Below, in pieces: positions 43,699-52,192 of a stretch of DNA of 64,000 bases (the stretch's first letter is position 1; each line of letters starts with the position of its first letter). The notes below the pieces were generated by a model. The model ran no database searches, was not told the origin of the DNA, and saw only the letters and a list, made by a program, of their open reading frames with translations. Source of the stretch: Polaribacter sejongensis (GTDB taxonomy: Bacteria; Bacteroidota; Bacteroidia; Flavobacteriales; Flavobacteriaceae); the NCBI RefSeq assembly GCF_038024065.1, contig NZ_CP150667.1:2797501-2861500 (forward strand). The letters run 5' to 3'. Made by a program: the position numbers and the translations under genes.

Positions 43699-46600
43699 AT
43701 GAAAGAAAATATCTTATCTAATTTAAAAACATATGCATTTAAAGAGGTAACTTTTGATAAATTAATGCAAAATAGGATTAATAAGGTATTAATAGTTTGT
43801 TCTAACTACGATTTTTATATGCTTGAGGAAGATGGTAGAATTGAAGAACGAATTTTTAATGAATACACTTCTTTAAACCTAAGGCATCCACCAAATTTTA
43901 TTCATGCAAATTCTGCAAAGAGAGCAATTAAAATGATGGAGACTCATCAAATAGACATTGTTATTACTTGGTTAGATATTGGTAATTATAATGCTTTTGA
44001 AACATCAAAAAAAATTAAAGAAGCTTTTCCTGATGTTCCTATTGCAGCTTTAAGTCATCATTCTTCTCAATTGAGAAGTAAGCTACAAAAAGAAAATACA
44101 GATAGTATAGATTTTGTTTTTCATTGGAATGGTAATGCAGACATATTTTTGGCAATTATTAAGTTAACCGAAGATAGAATGAATGCAGAAACGGATATTA
44201 ATACGATTGGTGTTAAAGCTATTTTATTGGTAGAAGATTCACTGAAGTTTTATTCTAGATATATTCCGCTTATTTATAAAATTCTCCTTAAACAAACGCA
44301 AGGGTTAATGTCTGAAGGATTAAACGAGCATAGAAAAATGCTGTTAATGCGAGGGAGACCAAAAATTTTATTAGCCACTACTTTTGAGGAAGGTATTGAT
44401 TTGTTTGATACCTACAAAGAAAATTTACTAGGTGTAATATCTGATGTTAATTACTTTAAAGACGGAGTTAGAAACAAAGAAGCAGGTTTTTTATTATTAG
44501 ATTATGTAAGAAAATACAAACGTTATTTTCCTTTTTTAATGCAATCATCTAATGAAAATAATGAGAGGCGAACGTTAGAATTGAAAGGTAAATTTTTATA
44601 TAAACATTCAGAAACTTTAGGTGTTGATATTAAAAATTATATTATAAAATACTTTGCTTTTGGAGATTTCGAGTTTTGGGATCCTACTCAAATGAAAGTT
44701 TTAGCAACAGCCAAAGATTTAGGTGAATTTCAAAAAGCTATAAAGAATGTTTCTGAAGATTGTTTGATGTATCACGCAAAAAGAAGTGAGTTTTCTAAAT
44801 GGTTAAAATCTAGAGCACTGTTTCCTTTAGCAGATTTATTGAGCGTTATAGAATATGATGAATTTGAAAACAATGGTCAAATAAGAGATTTCTTACTTAA
44901 TTCTATTAAGGCATATTTAGTTTACAGATCTAGAGGTGTAATTGTAAAGTTTAATAAAGATAAATACGATGAGTTTGTTGGTTATGCAAGAATAGGAGAA
45001 GGTGCTTTAGGAGGTAAAGCAAGAGGTTTGGCTTTTATAGATTCCTTTTTAAAACGGAATAATTTATATAACAAATATAAAAACGTAAGCATTACCATAC
45101 CAAGAACTGTTGTAATAAGTACAGAGGTTTTTGATCAGTTTATAGAAACCCATAAACTAATAAAATTTGCAGCAAAATGTACAGATGATGATAAAATATT
45201 ACACGAATTTATTTCTAAAGATTTACCAGAATGGGCTTTAGAAGATATTAGAGCATTTTTAAAAACCACTACTTGTCCTATTGCAGTGCGTTCCTCTAGT
45301 ATGTTAGAGGACTCAAATTATCAGCCTTTTGCAGGTGTTTTTGCAACCTACATGATTCCGAATTCTGAAATAAACAAAAAAGTTGAAATGGTTGCTAATG
45401 CAATTAAATCTGTTATAGCATCTGCTTTTTTTGAAAACAGTAAATTGTATTTAAAAGCAATATCACATACTATAGAAGAAGATAAAATGGCTGTAATTTT
45501 ACAAGAAGTTATTGGTAAGCCATATCAAGATGTATATTATCCAAATATTTCTGGAGTAGCACGTTCTATTAATTTTTATCCCATTGGAGATGAAAAGGCA
45601 AGTGAAGGAATTGCAAATATTGCTCTAGGTTTAGGGGAAATAATTGTGGGTGGCGGACAAACATTACGTTTTTCACCATCTTATCCCAAAAAAATATTAC
45701 AACTATCTTCTCCCGGCTCCACACAAAGAGAAACGCAACAGTATTTTTATGGTTTAGATTTGAATCCGGATAGTTATAAAGTTTCCACTTGTGAAGCCAT
45801 CAATAAAAAGAAGGTAACGATTAGAAAAGCAGAAAATCACGGGTCTTTAAAGTTTGTCGCATCTACCTATGATTTACAAAATAATATGATTAGACCAGGT
45901 GTAATGCAAGATGGTATTCGAGTAATTACGTTCGATAATATTTTAAAATACAATACGTTTCCATTGCCAGAAATTTTACAAGAACTCTTACGTGTTGGGC
46001 AACGAGAAATGAGAAGCCCTATAGAAATAGAATTTGCTGTAAAGTTAGATGTTCCTGCAGGTAAACCAAAAGAATTTAGCTTTTTGCAGATAAGGCCCAT
46101 TATAGAAAGTATGGAAACCGTAAGTAAATTACCTGAAAATTTAGATATTTCTGAAACTATCATTTATTCTGAATCTGCTTTAGGAAATGGTAAATATGAA
46201 AACATTTGTGATGTAGTTTATGTAAAGCCAGAAACGTTTAATTCGGCAAATACAAGAGATATTGCAAGTGCCGTTGAAGAAATTAATAAAAAATTTGTAG
46301 CACTAGACAAACCCTATATTTTAGTGGGACCTGGGCGTTGGGGATCTAGCGATTCTTGGTTAGGTATTCCAGTACTTTGGTCTCAAATTTCTGCAGCAAA
46401 AATAATAGTTGAGTCCGGTTTAAATGATTTTAGAATAGACCCGAGTCAAGGAACTCATTTTTTTCAAAATTTAACATCTTTTAAAGTAGGGTATTTAACC
46501 ATCAATCCGTTTATAAAAGATGGCTTTTTTGATGTTGATTACTTAAACGAACAAGAAGCAGATTTTGAAGATTCTTTTTTAAGGCATATTTCTTTTAAAA

Positions 46601-46731
46601 ATGACCTTACTGTTATTATTGATGGAGAAAATAATAAAGCAGCTATTTTTAAAGAAGGTATCTCTTTGGAAAACAGTACTTCAAATATAGAAGAATCATT
46701 TGAAGAATTGCCTCCAGAAGGATTTATGTAA
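43699..46731 (+). CDS. Receiver-like domain / PPDK-type ATP-grasp fusion protein
   Basis: 1010 residues. Residues about 30-150 look like a degenerate receiver (IVCSNYDFYMLEEDG, IVITWLDIGNYNAFE), and 172-320 like an intact one: ILLVEDS (Glu179, Asp180), ISDV with Asp249 as acceptor, LYKHS as possible Lys. From about 430 to 800 follows the pyruvate phosphate dikinase N-terminal (PEP/pyruvate-binding) ATP-grasp domain: GEGALGGKARGLAF, CPIAVRSSSMLEDS with AGVFAT, and RPIIES. A C-terminal region (875-985, VGPGRWGSSDSW) is also conserved. The central phospho-His domain (GGxxSHxA) and the PEP-barrel of PPDK/PEP synthase are absent, so ordinary PPDK activity is excluded. It would transfer phosphate from ATP under control of a phosphorelay; the acceptor is unknown. 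Confidence 0.8.
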   Translation: MKENILSNLKTYAFKEVTFDKLMQNRINKVLIVCSNYDFYMLEEDGRIEERIFNEYTSLNLRHPPNFIHANSAKRAIKMMETHQIDIVITWLDIGNYNAFETSKKIKEAFPDVPIAALSHHSSQLRSKLQKENTDSIDFVFHWNGNADIFLAIIKLTEDRMNAETDINTIGVKAILLVEDSLKFYSRYIPLIYKILLKQTQGLMSEGLNEHRKMLLMRGRPKILLATTFEEGIDLFDTYKENLLGVISDVNYFKDGVRNKEAGFLLLDYVRKYKRYFPFLMQSSNENNERRTLELKGKFLYKHSETLGVDIKNYIIKYFAFGDFEFWDPTQMKVLATAKDLGEFQKAIKNVSEDCLMYHAKRSEFSKWLKSRALFPLADLLSVIEYDEFENNGQIRDFLLNSIKAYLVYRSRGVIVKFNKDKYDEFVGYARIGEGALGGKARGLAFIDSFLKRNNLYNKYKNVSITIPRTVVISTEVFDQFIETHKLIKFAAKCTDDDKILHEFISKDLPEWALEDIRAFLKTTTCPIAVRSSSMLEDSNYQPFAGVFATYMIPNSEINKKVEMVANAIKSVIASAFFENSKLYLKAISHTIEEDKMAVILQEVIGKPYQDVYYPNISGVARSINFYPIGDEKASEGIANIALGLGEIIVGGGQTLRFSPSYPKKILQLSSPGSTQRETQQYFYGLDLNPDSYKVSTCEAINKKKVTIRKAENHGSLKFVASTYDLQNNMIRPGVMQDGIRVITFDNILKYNTFPLPEILQELLRVGQREMRSPIEIEFAVKLDVPAGKPKEFSFLQIRPIIESMETVSKLPENLDISETIIYSESALGNGKYENICDVVYVKPETFNSANTRDIASAVEEINKKFVALDKPYILVGPGRWGSSDSWLGIPVLWSQISAAKIIVESGLNDFRIDPSQGTHFFQNLTSFKVGYLTINPFIKDGFFDVDYLNEQEADFEDSFLRHISFKNDLTVIIDGENNKAAIFKEGISLENSTSNIEESFEELPPEGFM

Positions 46732-46859
46732 AATGTATATTTTATAAAAAAACACTTCAAATAAATGAATTAATATTCAAATTCTTAGAAAAGAGATAAA
46801 ATATTGTTAATTATCAAAAAACATGCTGAAAATTTTATTTTAAAATCAATTTTAAAATG

Positions 46860-46867
46860 TATTTTTG
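46860..46867 (+). promoter_or_regulatory. -7 box of the first glutamate dehydrogenase gene
   Basis: TATTTTTG, 40 bases before the ATG at 46908. Confidence 0.45.
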
Positions 46868-46907
46868 AAGTATAAGTTATTCAATAAAAATTACTAATTA
46901 TACCATT

Positions 46908-48245
46908 ATGAATGTAAAAGAAATTTTAACAAATTTGGAAACAAAACACCCTGGTGAAAAAGAATATTTACAGGCTGTTAAAGAGGTTTTAGAGTCTATT
47001 GAGACAATTTATAATGAAAATCCACAATACGAAGCCGCTAAAATTATTGAACGTTTAGTAGAACCAGATAGAATTTTAACCTTTAGAATTTCTTGGATTG
47101 ATGATGCAGGACAGGTTCAGGTAAATATTGGGCATAGAGTGCAATTTAACAATGCCATAGGTCCATACAAAGGAGGTATTCGCTTACACCCAAGTGTAAA
47201 TTTAAGTATTTTAAAGTTTTTAGGATTCGAGCAAATATTTAAAAATGCCTTAACAACACTACCAATGGGAGGTGGAAAAGGTGGTTCTGACTTTAATCCA
47301 AAAGGAAAATCGGATACCGAAATTATGCGTTTTTGCCAAGCATTTATGCTAGAGTTATGGAGAATGATTGGACCAAGTACAGATGTACCAGCTGGAGATA
47401 TTGGGACAGGTGGTAGAGAAATTGGGTTTATGTATGGTATGTATAAAAAATTACAACAAGAACATACAGGTGTTTTTACAGGAAAAGGTTTAAACTGGGG
47501 AGGAAGCTTAATAAGACCTGAAGCAACAGGTTTTGGTGGAGTTTACTTTACAAAAGAAATATTAGAAACTAAAAATGATAATTTTAAAGGTAAAACAGTA
47601 GCGCTTTCTGGTTTTGGAAACGTAACGTGGGGTGTGGCTTTAAAAATTACAGAATTAGGCGGAAAAGTAGTTACAATTTCTGGTCCTGATGGATATATTT
47701 ACGATGAAAAAGGGTTAGATGATGATAAAATTAGTTACTTATTACAGTTAAGAGCATCTAATAATGATATTGTTTCTCCGTATGCAATTGAGTTTCCAGA
47801 AGCAAAGTTTTATCCTAATGAAAAGCCATGGAGTGTAAAATGTGATATTGCAATGCCTTGTGCTACTCAAAATGAATTAAATGGAGAAGATGCCTTAAAA
47901 TTAGTTGCAAATGGCGTGCAATATGTTGCAGAAGTTTCTAATATGGGTTGTACTCCAGAAGCTGTTCATGCATTTCATGATGCTAAAATTTTATACGCAC
48001 CTGGTAAAGCAGTAAATGCTGGTGGAGTTGGAGTTTCTGGTTTAGAAATGTCTCAAAATGCAATGAAACTAAACTGGACTAAAGATGAAGTAGATGAAAA
48101 ATTACATCAAATAATGCATTCAATTCATACAGCTTGTTTAATATACGGAACAGAAGAAGATGGCTATGTAAATTATGTAAAAGGAGCAAATATTGCTGGT
48201 TTTATTAAAGTAGCAGATTCTATGTTAGATTTAGGAGTTGTATAA
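46908..48245 (+). CDS. Glutamate dehydrogenase, NAD-type
   Basis: 445 residues, hexameric GDH family. It interconverts glutamate and 2-oxoglutarate plus ammonia. Catalytic residues match those of Clostridium symbiosum GDH: Lys88, Lys112, Lys124 and Asp164 (PAGD). The coenzyme site reads SGFGNVTWG (Phe236) and SGPDGYIYDE (Pro260, Asp261); in the well-studied clostridial enzyme Phe238, Pro262 and Asp263 favour NAD+. The neighbouring paralogue has Ser and an SDSGG motif here instead. NAD-type enzymes usually serve glutamate catabolism; direction in vivo is an inference. A terminator separates it from the next gene, so expression can differ. Confidence 0.93.
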   Translation: MNVKEILTNLETKHPGEKEYLQAVKEVLESIETIYNENPQYEAAKIIERLVEPDRILTFRISWIDDAGQVQVNIGHRVQFNNAIGPYKGGIRLHPSVNLSILKFLGFEQIFKNALTTLPMGGGKGGSDFNPKGKSDTEIMRFCQAFMLELWRMIGPSTDVPAGDIGTGGREIGFMYGMYKKLQQEHTGVFTGKGLNWGGSLIRPEATGFGGVYFTKEILETKNDNFKGKTVALSGFGNVTWGVALKITELGGKVVTISGPDGYIYDEKGLDDDKISYLLQLRASNNDIVSPYAIEFPEAKFYPNEKPWSVKCDIAMPCATQNELNGEDALKLVANGVQYVAEVSNMGCTPEAVHAFHDAKILYAPGKAVNAGGVGVSGLEMSQNAMKLNWTKDEVDEKLHQIMHSIHTACLIYGTEEDGYVNYVKGANIAGFIKVADSMLDLGVV

Positions 48246-48265
48246 AAATAAATAAATTAAATACT

Positions 48266-48300
48266 AAAGCGCATCAATTTTATTGATGCGTTTTTTTTTT
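48266..48300 (+). terminator. Terminator between the two gdh genes
   Basis: GCGCATCAAT (48269-48278) pairs with ATTGATGCGT (48282-48291), followed by T residues to 48300. Confidence 0.85.
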
Positions 48301-48606
48301 GCTTTTTGTAGAAATAATATTTTATGTATGCTATTGAATGTAAGAGAATTATAAAACGTAAAAGAGCTGGGTTTTTACAGATTTTAACTCAGTAATGTTT
48401 GTCTTTTAAAATGAATTTATAAAGTAGTAAAAGCAGTAAAATAAAGGGATAATAAGAAGGTTTATAAAGATTAAATAAATTTTATTGAAGGCTAATAGTT
48501 TTAATTTCAATCAAGTTAGATTCATAAGTTTGATTCTCTTAAGTTTTACTAAAACTTAAATATAACTTATATTTGCTATCGTTAAATTTTTATAAAATTC
48601 AAAAAA
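48301..48606 (+). other. Gene-free stretch between the two gdh genes
   Basis: About 300 bases with no gene. It holds the promoter of the second gdh (TATATTTG at 48568-48575) and otherwise AT-rich sequence; nothing else recognised. Confidence 0.55.
48568..48575 (+). promoter_or_regulatory. -7 box of the second glutamate dehydrogenase gene
   Basis: TATATTTG, 31 bases before the ATG at 48607. Confidence 0.5.
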
Positions 48607-49962
48607 ATGCTTACAAAGATAGAGTCCAAAATAGAAGATTTCATGCAGTTGGTTGAAAAAAGAAACAGCCATGAACCTGAATTTTTACAAGCAGTAAAAG
48701 AAGTTGCAGAAACGTTAATTCCTTTTATTCTTGAAAATAAAAAATATTACGGTAAAAATCTTTTATTAAGAATGGTAGAACCTGAAAGATTAATTTCTTT
48801 TAGAGTAACATGGACAGATGATGATGGAGAAATAAGAGTTAATAGAGGGTATAGAGTTCAAATGAATTCTGCTATTGGACCTTATAAAGGTGGTTTAAGA
48901 TTTCACCCTTCTGTAAATGCAAGTATTTTAAAATTTTTGGCTTTTGAACAAGTGTTTAAAAACTCTTTAACAACATTACCAATGGGTGGTGGTAAAGGTG
49001 GTTCTGATTTTGATCCGAAAGGAAAATCTGATCGTGAGATTATGAGTTTTTGTCAGAATTTTATGAGTGAATTACAAAAACATATTGGACCAAATACAGA
49101 TGTGCCAGCAGGAGATATTGGAGTTGGAGCAAGAGAAATAGGGTATTTGTTTGGAATGTATAAAAAATTAAGAACAGAATTTACTGGTATTTTAACAGGA
49201 AAAGGGATTGAATATGGTGGCTCACTAATAAGACCAGAAGCTACAGGTTACGGAACTGTATATTTTGCAGCATCTATGTTAAAACTTAAAAACGACTCTT
49301 TTAAAGGTAAGAATGTAGTGATTTCTGGATCTGGAAATGTTGCACAATATGCTGCTGAAAAATCTATTGAATTTGGAGCAAAAGTATTAACGCTTTCAGA
49401 TTCTGGAGGATATATTTATGATGAAGATGGTATTGATACAGAAAAGTTAAACCATGTGATGTATCTTAAAAATGAAAAGCGTGGTAGAATTAGCGAATAT
49501 TTAGAAAAATATCCAAATGCAAAGTATTTTAAAGGAGAAAGACCTTGGTCTGTTAAATGTGATATTGCATTGCCATGTGCAACTCAAAATGAGTTAAATG
49601 GTGAGGAAGCAAAAACATTAATTAACAACGGTTGTATGTGTGTTACTGAGGGGGCAAATATGCCTTCTACACCAGAGGCTGTTCATGAATATCAAAAAGC
49701 AAAAATCTTATTTGCTCCAGGAAAAGCATCTAATGCTGGTGGTGTTGCAACTTCTGGTTTAGAAATGAGTCAAAATTCATTAAGATTAAACTGGTCTAGA
49801 GAAAAAGTAGAGGAAAGGTTAAAAGAAATCATGCAAAAAATACATGATTCTTGTGTAGAATATGGTAAAAATGAAGATGGATCTGTAGATTATATAAAAG
49901 GAGCAAATATTGCTGGTTTTGTAAAAGTTGCAGATGCAATGTTAGCACAAGGTGTAGTTTAA
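48607..49962 (+). CDS. gdhA: Glutamate dehydrogenase, NADP-type
   Basis: 451 residues. The same hexameric family as its neighbour (GPYKGGLRFHPS, LPMGGGKGGSDF, DVPAGDIG all conserved), but the coenzyme site is SGSGNVAQYA (Ser242) with LSDSGGYIYDE, as in E. coli GdhA, the NADPH enzyme for ammonium assimilation. The amino end is longer than that of the first paralogue, and the EGANMPSTPEAV motif is of the GdhA kind where the neighbour has EVSNMGCTPEAV. The two genes are paralogues of clearly different subfamilies, not a recent duplication. Confidence 0.94.
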   Translation: MLTKIESKIEDFMQLVEKRNSHEPEFLQAVKEVAETLIPFILENKKYYGKNLLLRMVEPERLISFRVTWTDDDGEIRVNRGYRVQMNSAIGPYKGGLRFHPSVNASILKFLAFEQVFKNSLTTLPMGGGKGGSDFDPKGKSDREIMSFCQNFMSELQKHIGPNTDVPAGDIGVGAREIGYLFGMYKKLRTEFTGILTGKGIEYGGSLIRPEATGYGTVYFAASMLKLKNDSFKGKNVVISGSGNVAQYAAEKSIEFGAKVLTLSDSGGYIYDEDGIDTEKLNHVMYLKNEKRGRISEYLEKYPNAKYFKGERPWSVKCDIALPCATQNELNGEEAKTLINNGCMCVTEGANMPSTPEAVHEYQKAKILFAPGKASNAGGVATSGLEMSQNSLRLNWSREKVEERLKEIMQKIHDSCVEYGKNEDGSVDYIKGANIAGFVKVADAMLAQGVV

Positions 49963-49991
49963 TAGAACTCTTATAAGTTATAATATAAATG

Positions 49992-50022
49992 AAACGCGTC
50001 AATTTTTTGACGCGTTTTTTTG
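49992..50022 (+). terminator. Terminator of the second gdh gene
   Basis: AAACGCGTCAA (49992-50002) pairs with TTGACGCGTTT (50007-50017), followed by T residues. Confidence 0.85.
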
Positions 50023-50047
50023 TTTATTTGCCTATATAAAACAATTT

Positions 50048-50671
50048 ATGAGCTTTTTAATTTTTATTTTCTTAGGTTTCGGTGTTGCTATTTTAGGTAG
50101 TATAACACCTAGTTTTTTAAACTTAACAGTCGTTAAATTCAGTCTAAGGAATGGAAAAAAAGCAGCTTTTTATCTTATTGGAGGGTATGCTACCGTTTTA
50201 TTTTTTCAAGCCAATATAGGTGCTTATTTATCGAGTATTTTAATGGAAAACTCAGAATACATAACCTTATTACAAAAAATAGGTACAGGTATTCTCTTGC
50301 TGCTATCTATTAACTTTTTTAGATTGTATTTTACATCAAAAGAAAAGAAGGTAAAAGAAGAAATACCTAAATCTAAAGCCTATTTACATGGTATTGGAAT
50401 GTCTCTTTTAAATACCATTGCAATTCCGTTTTATTTTACAACTATTTCTATTTTAATAGGGGTAGAATACTTTGAATATTCTTATTTAAATGGATTTTAT
50501 TTTTCAATTGGTTCTACAATTGGTTCTTTTACACTATATTCATTGTATGCTATTATTGCTAAAAATATTGAACACAAACTAACTTTTATTGCTTCTAAAA
50601 TGGATTTTATTTTAGGTAGTTTAACAGGTGTAGTTGCGGTAGGAAACTTTGTTTTTCTACTTTACAAATAA
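50048..50671 (+). CDS. LysE-family exporter, paralogue 1
   Basis: 207 residues, about six membrane helices. It opens LIFIFLGFGVAILGSITPSFLN, in which GSITPSFLN matches the first helix and hinge of LysE/RhtB-like exporters (GxxxPGP is replaced by GSITPS). The second half repeats the pattern (HGIGMSLLNTIAIPFYFT). The family exports amino acids or other small molecules. The next gene, 6 bases away, encodes a close relative, so they may form a pair or heteromer. Confidence 0.75.
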   Translation: MSFLIFIFLGFGVAILGSITPSFLNLTVVKFSLRNGKKAAFYLIGGYATVLFFQANIGAYLSSILMENSEYITLLQKIGTGILLLLSINFFRLYFTSKEKKVKEEIPKSKAYLHGIGMSLLNTIAIPFYFTTISILIGVEYFEYSYLNGFYFSIGSTIGSFTLYSLYAIIAKNIEHKLTFIASKMDFILGSLTGVVAVGNFVFLLYK

Positions 50672-50677
50672 TTTATT

Positions 50678-51298
50678 TTGAATATCTTTTTACTCTTTTT
50701 CTTCGGGTTTATTTTTTCTTTCGCTGGTTCTATAACGCCAAGTATGTTAAATATGACTGCGTTAAAAATTAGCTTAGAAAAAGGGAAATTAGCAGCTAAT
50801 AAATATGCATTCGGAGTTTCTTTAATTATCATTCCTCAGGTGATAATAGCGGTTGTTTTAACCAAATACATTGCGCAAAACCCTACCATTTTAGATACTT
50901 TAGAAAAAGCAGGAATCGTTGTTTTTATAGCTTTATCTTATTATTTTTATAATGAATCAAAAAAAGGGAAAATAAAAATTGATGAGGTAAATATCAAAGA
51001 AATAAATCCCCTACTAACTGGTATTTCACTATCTGTTTTAAACATGTTTGGCATTCCTTTTTTTAGTGGAACCATTATTACGTTGGATGTTTTTAAGTTG
51101 TTTAGTTTTGATACTGTTTCTGTACTATTTTTTACGTTAGGATCTGTTTTAGGAACATTTTATATCCTATTTTTATACGGGAAATTTGCAAAAGTAATTC
51201 AACAGAAAACAGGGAAACTCACAAAAGATATCAATCTAATTTTATCCATAATAACAGGTTTAGTAGCTGTTTTTACATTTATAAAACTATTTATTTAA
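50678..51298 (+). CDS. LysE-family exporter, paralogue 2
   Basis: 206 residues from a TTG start, which aligns exactly with the start of paralogue 1 (NIFLLFFFGFIFSFAGSITPSMLN compared with SFLIFIFLGFGVAILGSITPSFLN, given in part). About six membrane helices; the second repeat is LTGISLSVLNMFGIPFFSGT. The substrate is unknown. It lies 6 bases after paralogue 1 and 7 bases before the hydrolase gene, so the three genes are one operon. Confidence 0.75.
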   Translation: MNIFLLFFFGFIFSFAGSITPSMLNMTALKISLEKGKLAANKYAFGVSLIIIPQVIIAVVLTKYIAQNPTILDTLEKAGIVVFIALSYYFYNESKKGKIKIDEVNIKEINPLLTGISLSVLNMFGIPFFSGTIITLDVFKLFSFDTVSVLFFTLGSVLGTFYILFLYGKFAKVIQQKTGKLTKDINLILSIITGLVAVFTFIKLFI

Positions 51299-51305
51299 AG
51301 AGAAT

Positions 51306-52148
51306 ATGAAAATTTTAAAAAACTTAATCGTTCAAGGAAAACACAGTAAAGCTATTGTTGCAGATGTTTTTTACAAAGAGAATCATCAACCAAAAAAAGT
51401 AGTTATTTTCTGTCATGGGTACAAAGGTTTTAAAGATTGGGGAGCTTGGAATTTAATGGCGGAAGCGTTTGCAGAAGCAGGTTTTTTCTTTATAAAATTC
51501 AACTTTTCTCATAACGGAGGTACCGCTGAAAACCCTATAGATTTTCCGGATTTAGAAGCTTTTGGAAATAATAATTATACCAAAGAACTAGACGATTTAG
51601 AAAGTGTTATGGATTGGATTTCATCCGAAGAAAAATATAAAAATGAAGTTGAAATAAATGATATTTCAATAATCGGACATAGTAGAGGTGGCGGAATTGT
51701 ATTGCTAAAAGCAAATGAAGATGCAAGAGTAAAAAAAGTAATTTCCTTAGCTGCAGTGTGCGATTTTGGCTCTAGAAGCTCAACCATTGGCGATTTAGAG
51801 AACTGGAAAAAAACAGGTGTTAAATACGTTTTAAATGGACGAACAAAACAGAATATGCCGCATTTCTATCAGTTTTATTTAGATTTTAAAGAAAACGAAG
51901 AGCGTTTAAATATTCAGAAAGCGGTAGAAAATTTAAAAATTCCACAGTTAATAATTCACGGAGATAAAGATACCTCTGTTTCTATAGATGAAGGTAAAAA
52001 TATACATTCTTGGAATGCTGAAAGTCAATTTGAAGTTATTAAAAATGCAGATCATGTTTTTAATGTTTCTCATCCTTGGAAAAAAGAAAACATGTCTAAA
52101 GAATTAGAAGAGGTAACTGAAAATTGTATCGATTTTTTGAAAAAATAA
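51306..52148 (+). CDS. Alpha/beta hydrolase (dienelactone hydrolase-like)
   Basis: 280 residues, cytoplasmic. The core has VVIFCHGYKGFKDWGAWNLM with the oxyanion region, GHSRGGGIVLLKANED with the nucleophile Ser in GHSRGG, PQLIIHGDKDTSVSIDEG with the catalytic Asp, and NADHVFNVSHPW with the catalytic His. Family members hydrolyse esters or lactones; the natural substrate is unknown. It follows the two LysE-like genes within 7 bases. Confidence 0.88.
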   Translation: MKILKNLIVQGKHSKAIVADVFYKENHQPKKVVIFCHGYKGFKDWGAWNLMAEAFAEAGFFFIKFNFSHNGGTAENPIDFPDLEAFGNNNYTKELDDLESVMDWISSEEKYKNEVEINDISIIGHSRGGGIVLLKANEDARVKKVISLAAVCDFGSRSSTIGDLENWKKTGVKYVLNGRTKQNMPHFYQFYLDFKENEERLNIQKAVENLKIPQLIIHGDKDTSVSIDEGKNIHSWNAESQFEVIKNADHVFNVSHPWKKENMSKELEEVTENCIDFLKK

Positions 52149-52178
52149 ATCTACAAAGTATTTCCTTGTAGATTTATT
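52146..52178. terminator. Bidirectional terminator between the hydrolase and BtuG-like genes
   Basis: TAAATCTACAA (52146-52156) pairs with TTGTAGATTTA (52165-52175), T residues follow in both directions. Confidence 0.75.
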
Positions 52179-52192
52179 TTAGGGTACTTGTT

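Noticed and set aside
46908..49962. Recent gene duplication of gdh
   Set aside because: The two proteins differ at the coenzyme site and in many subfamily-specific motifs, so they represent separate old lineages.
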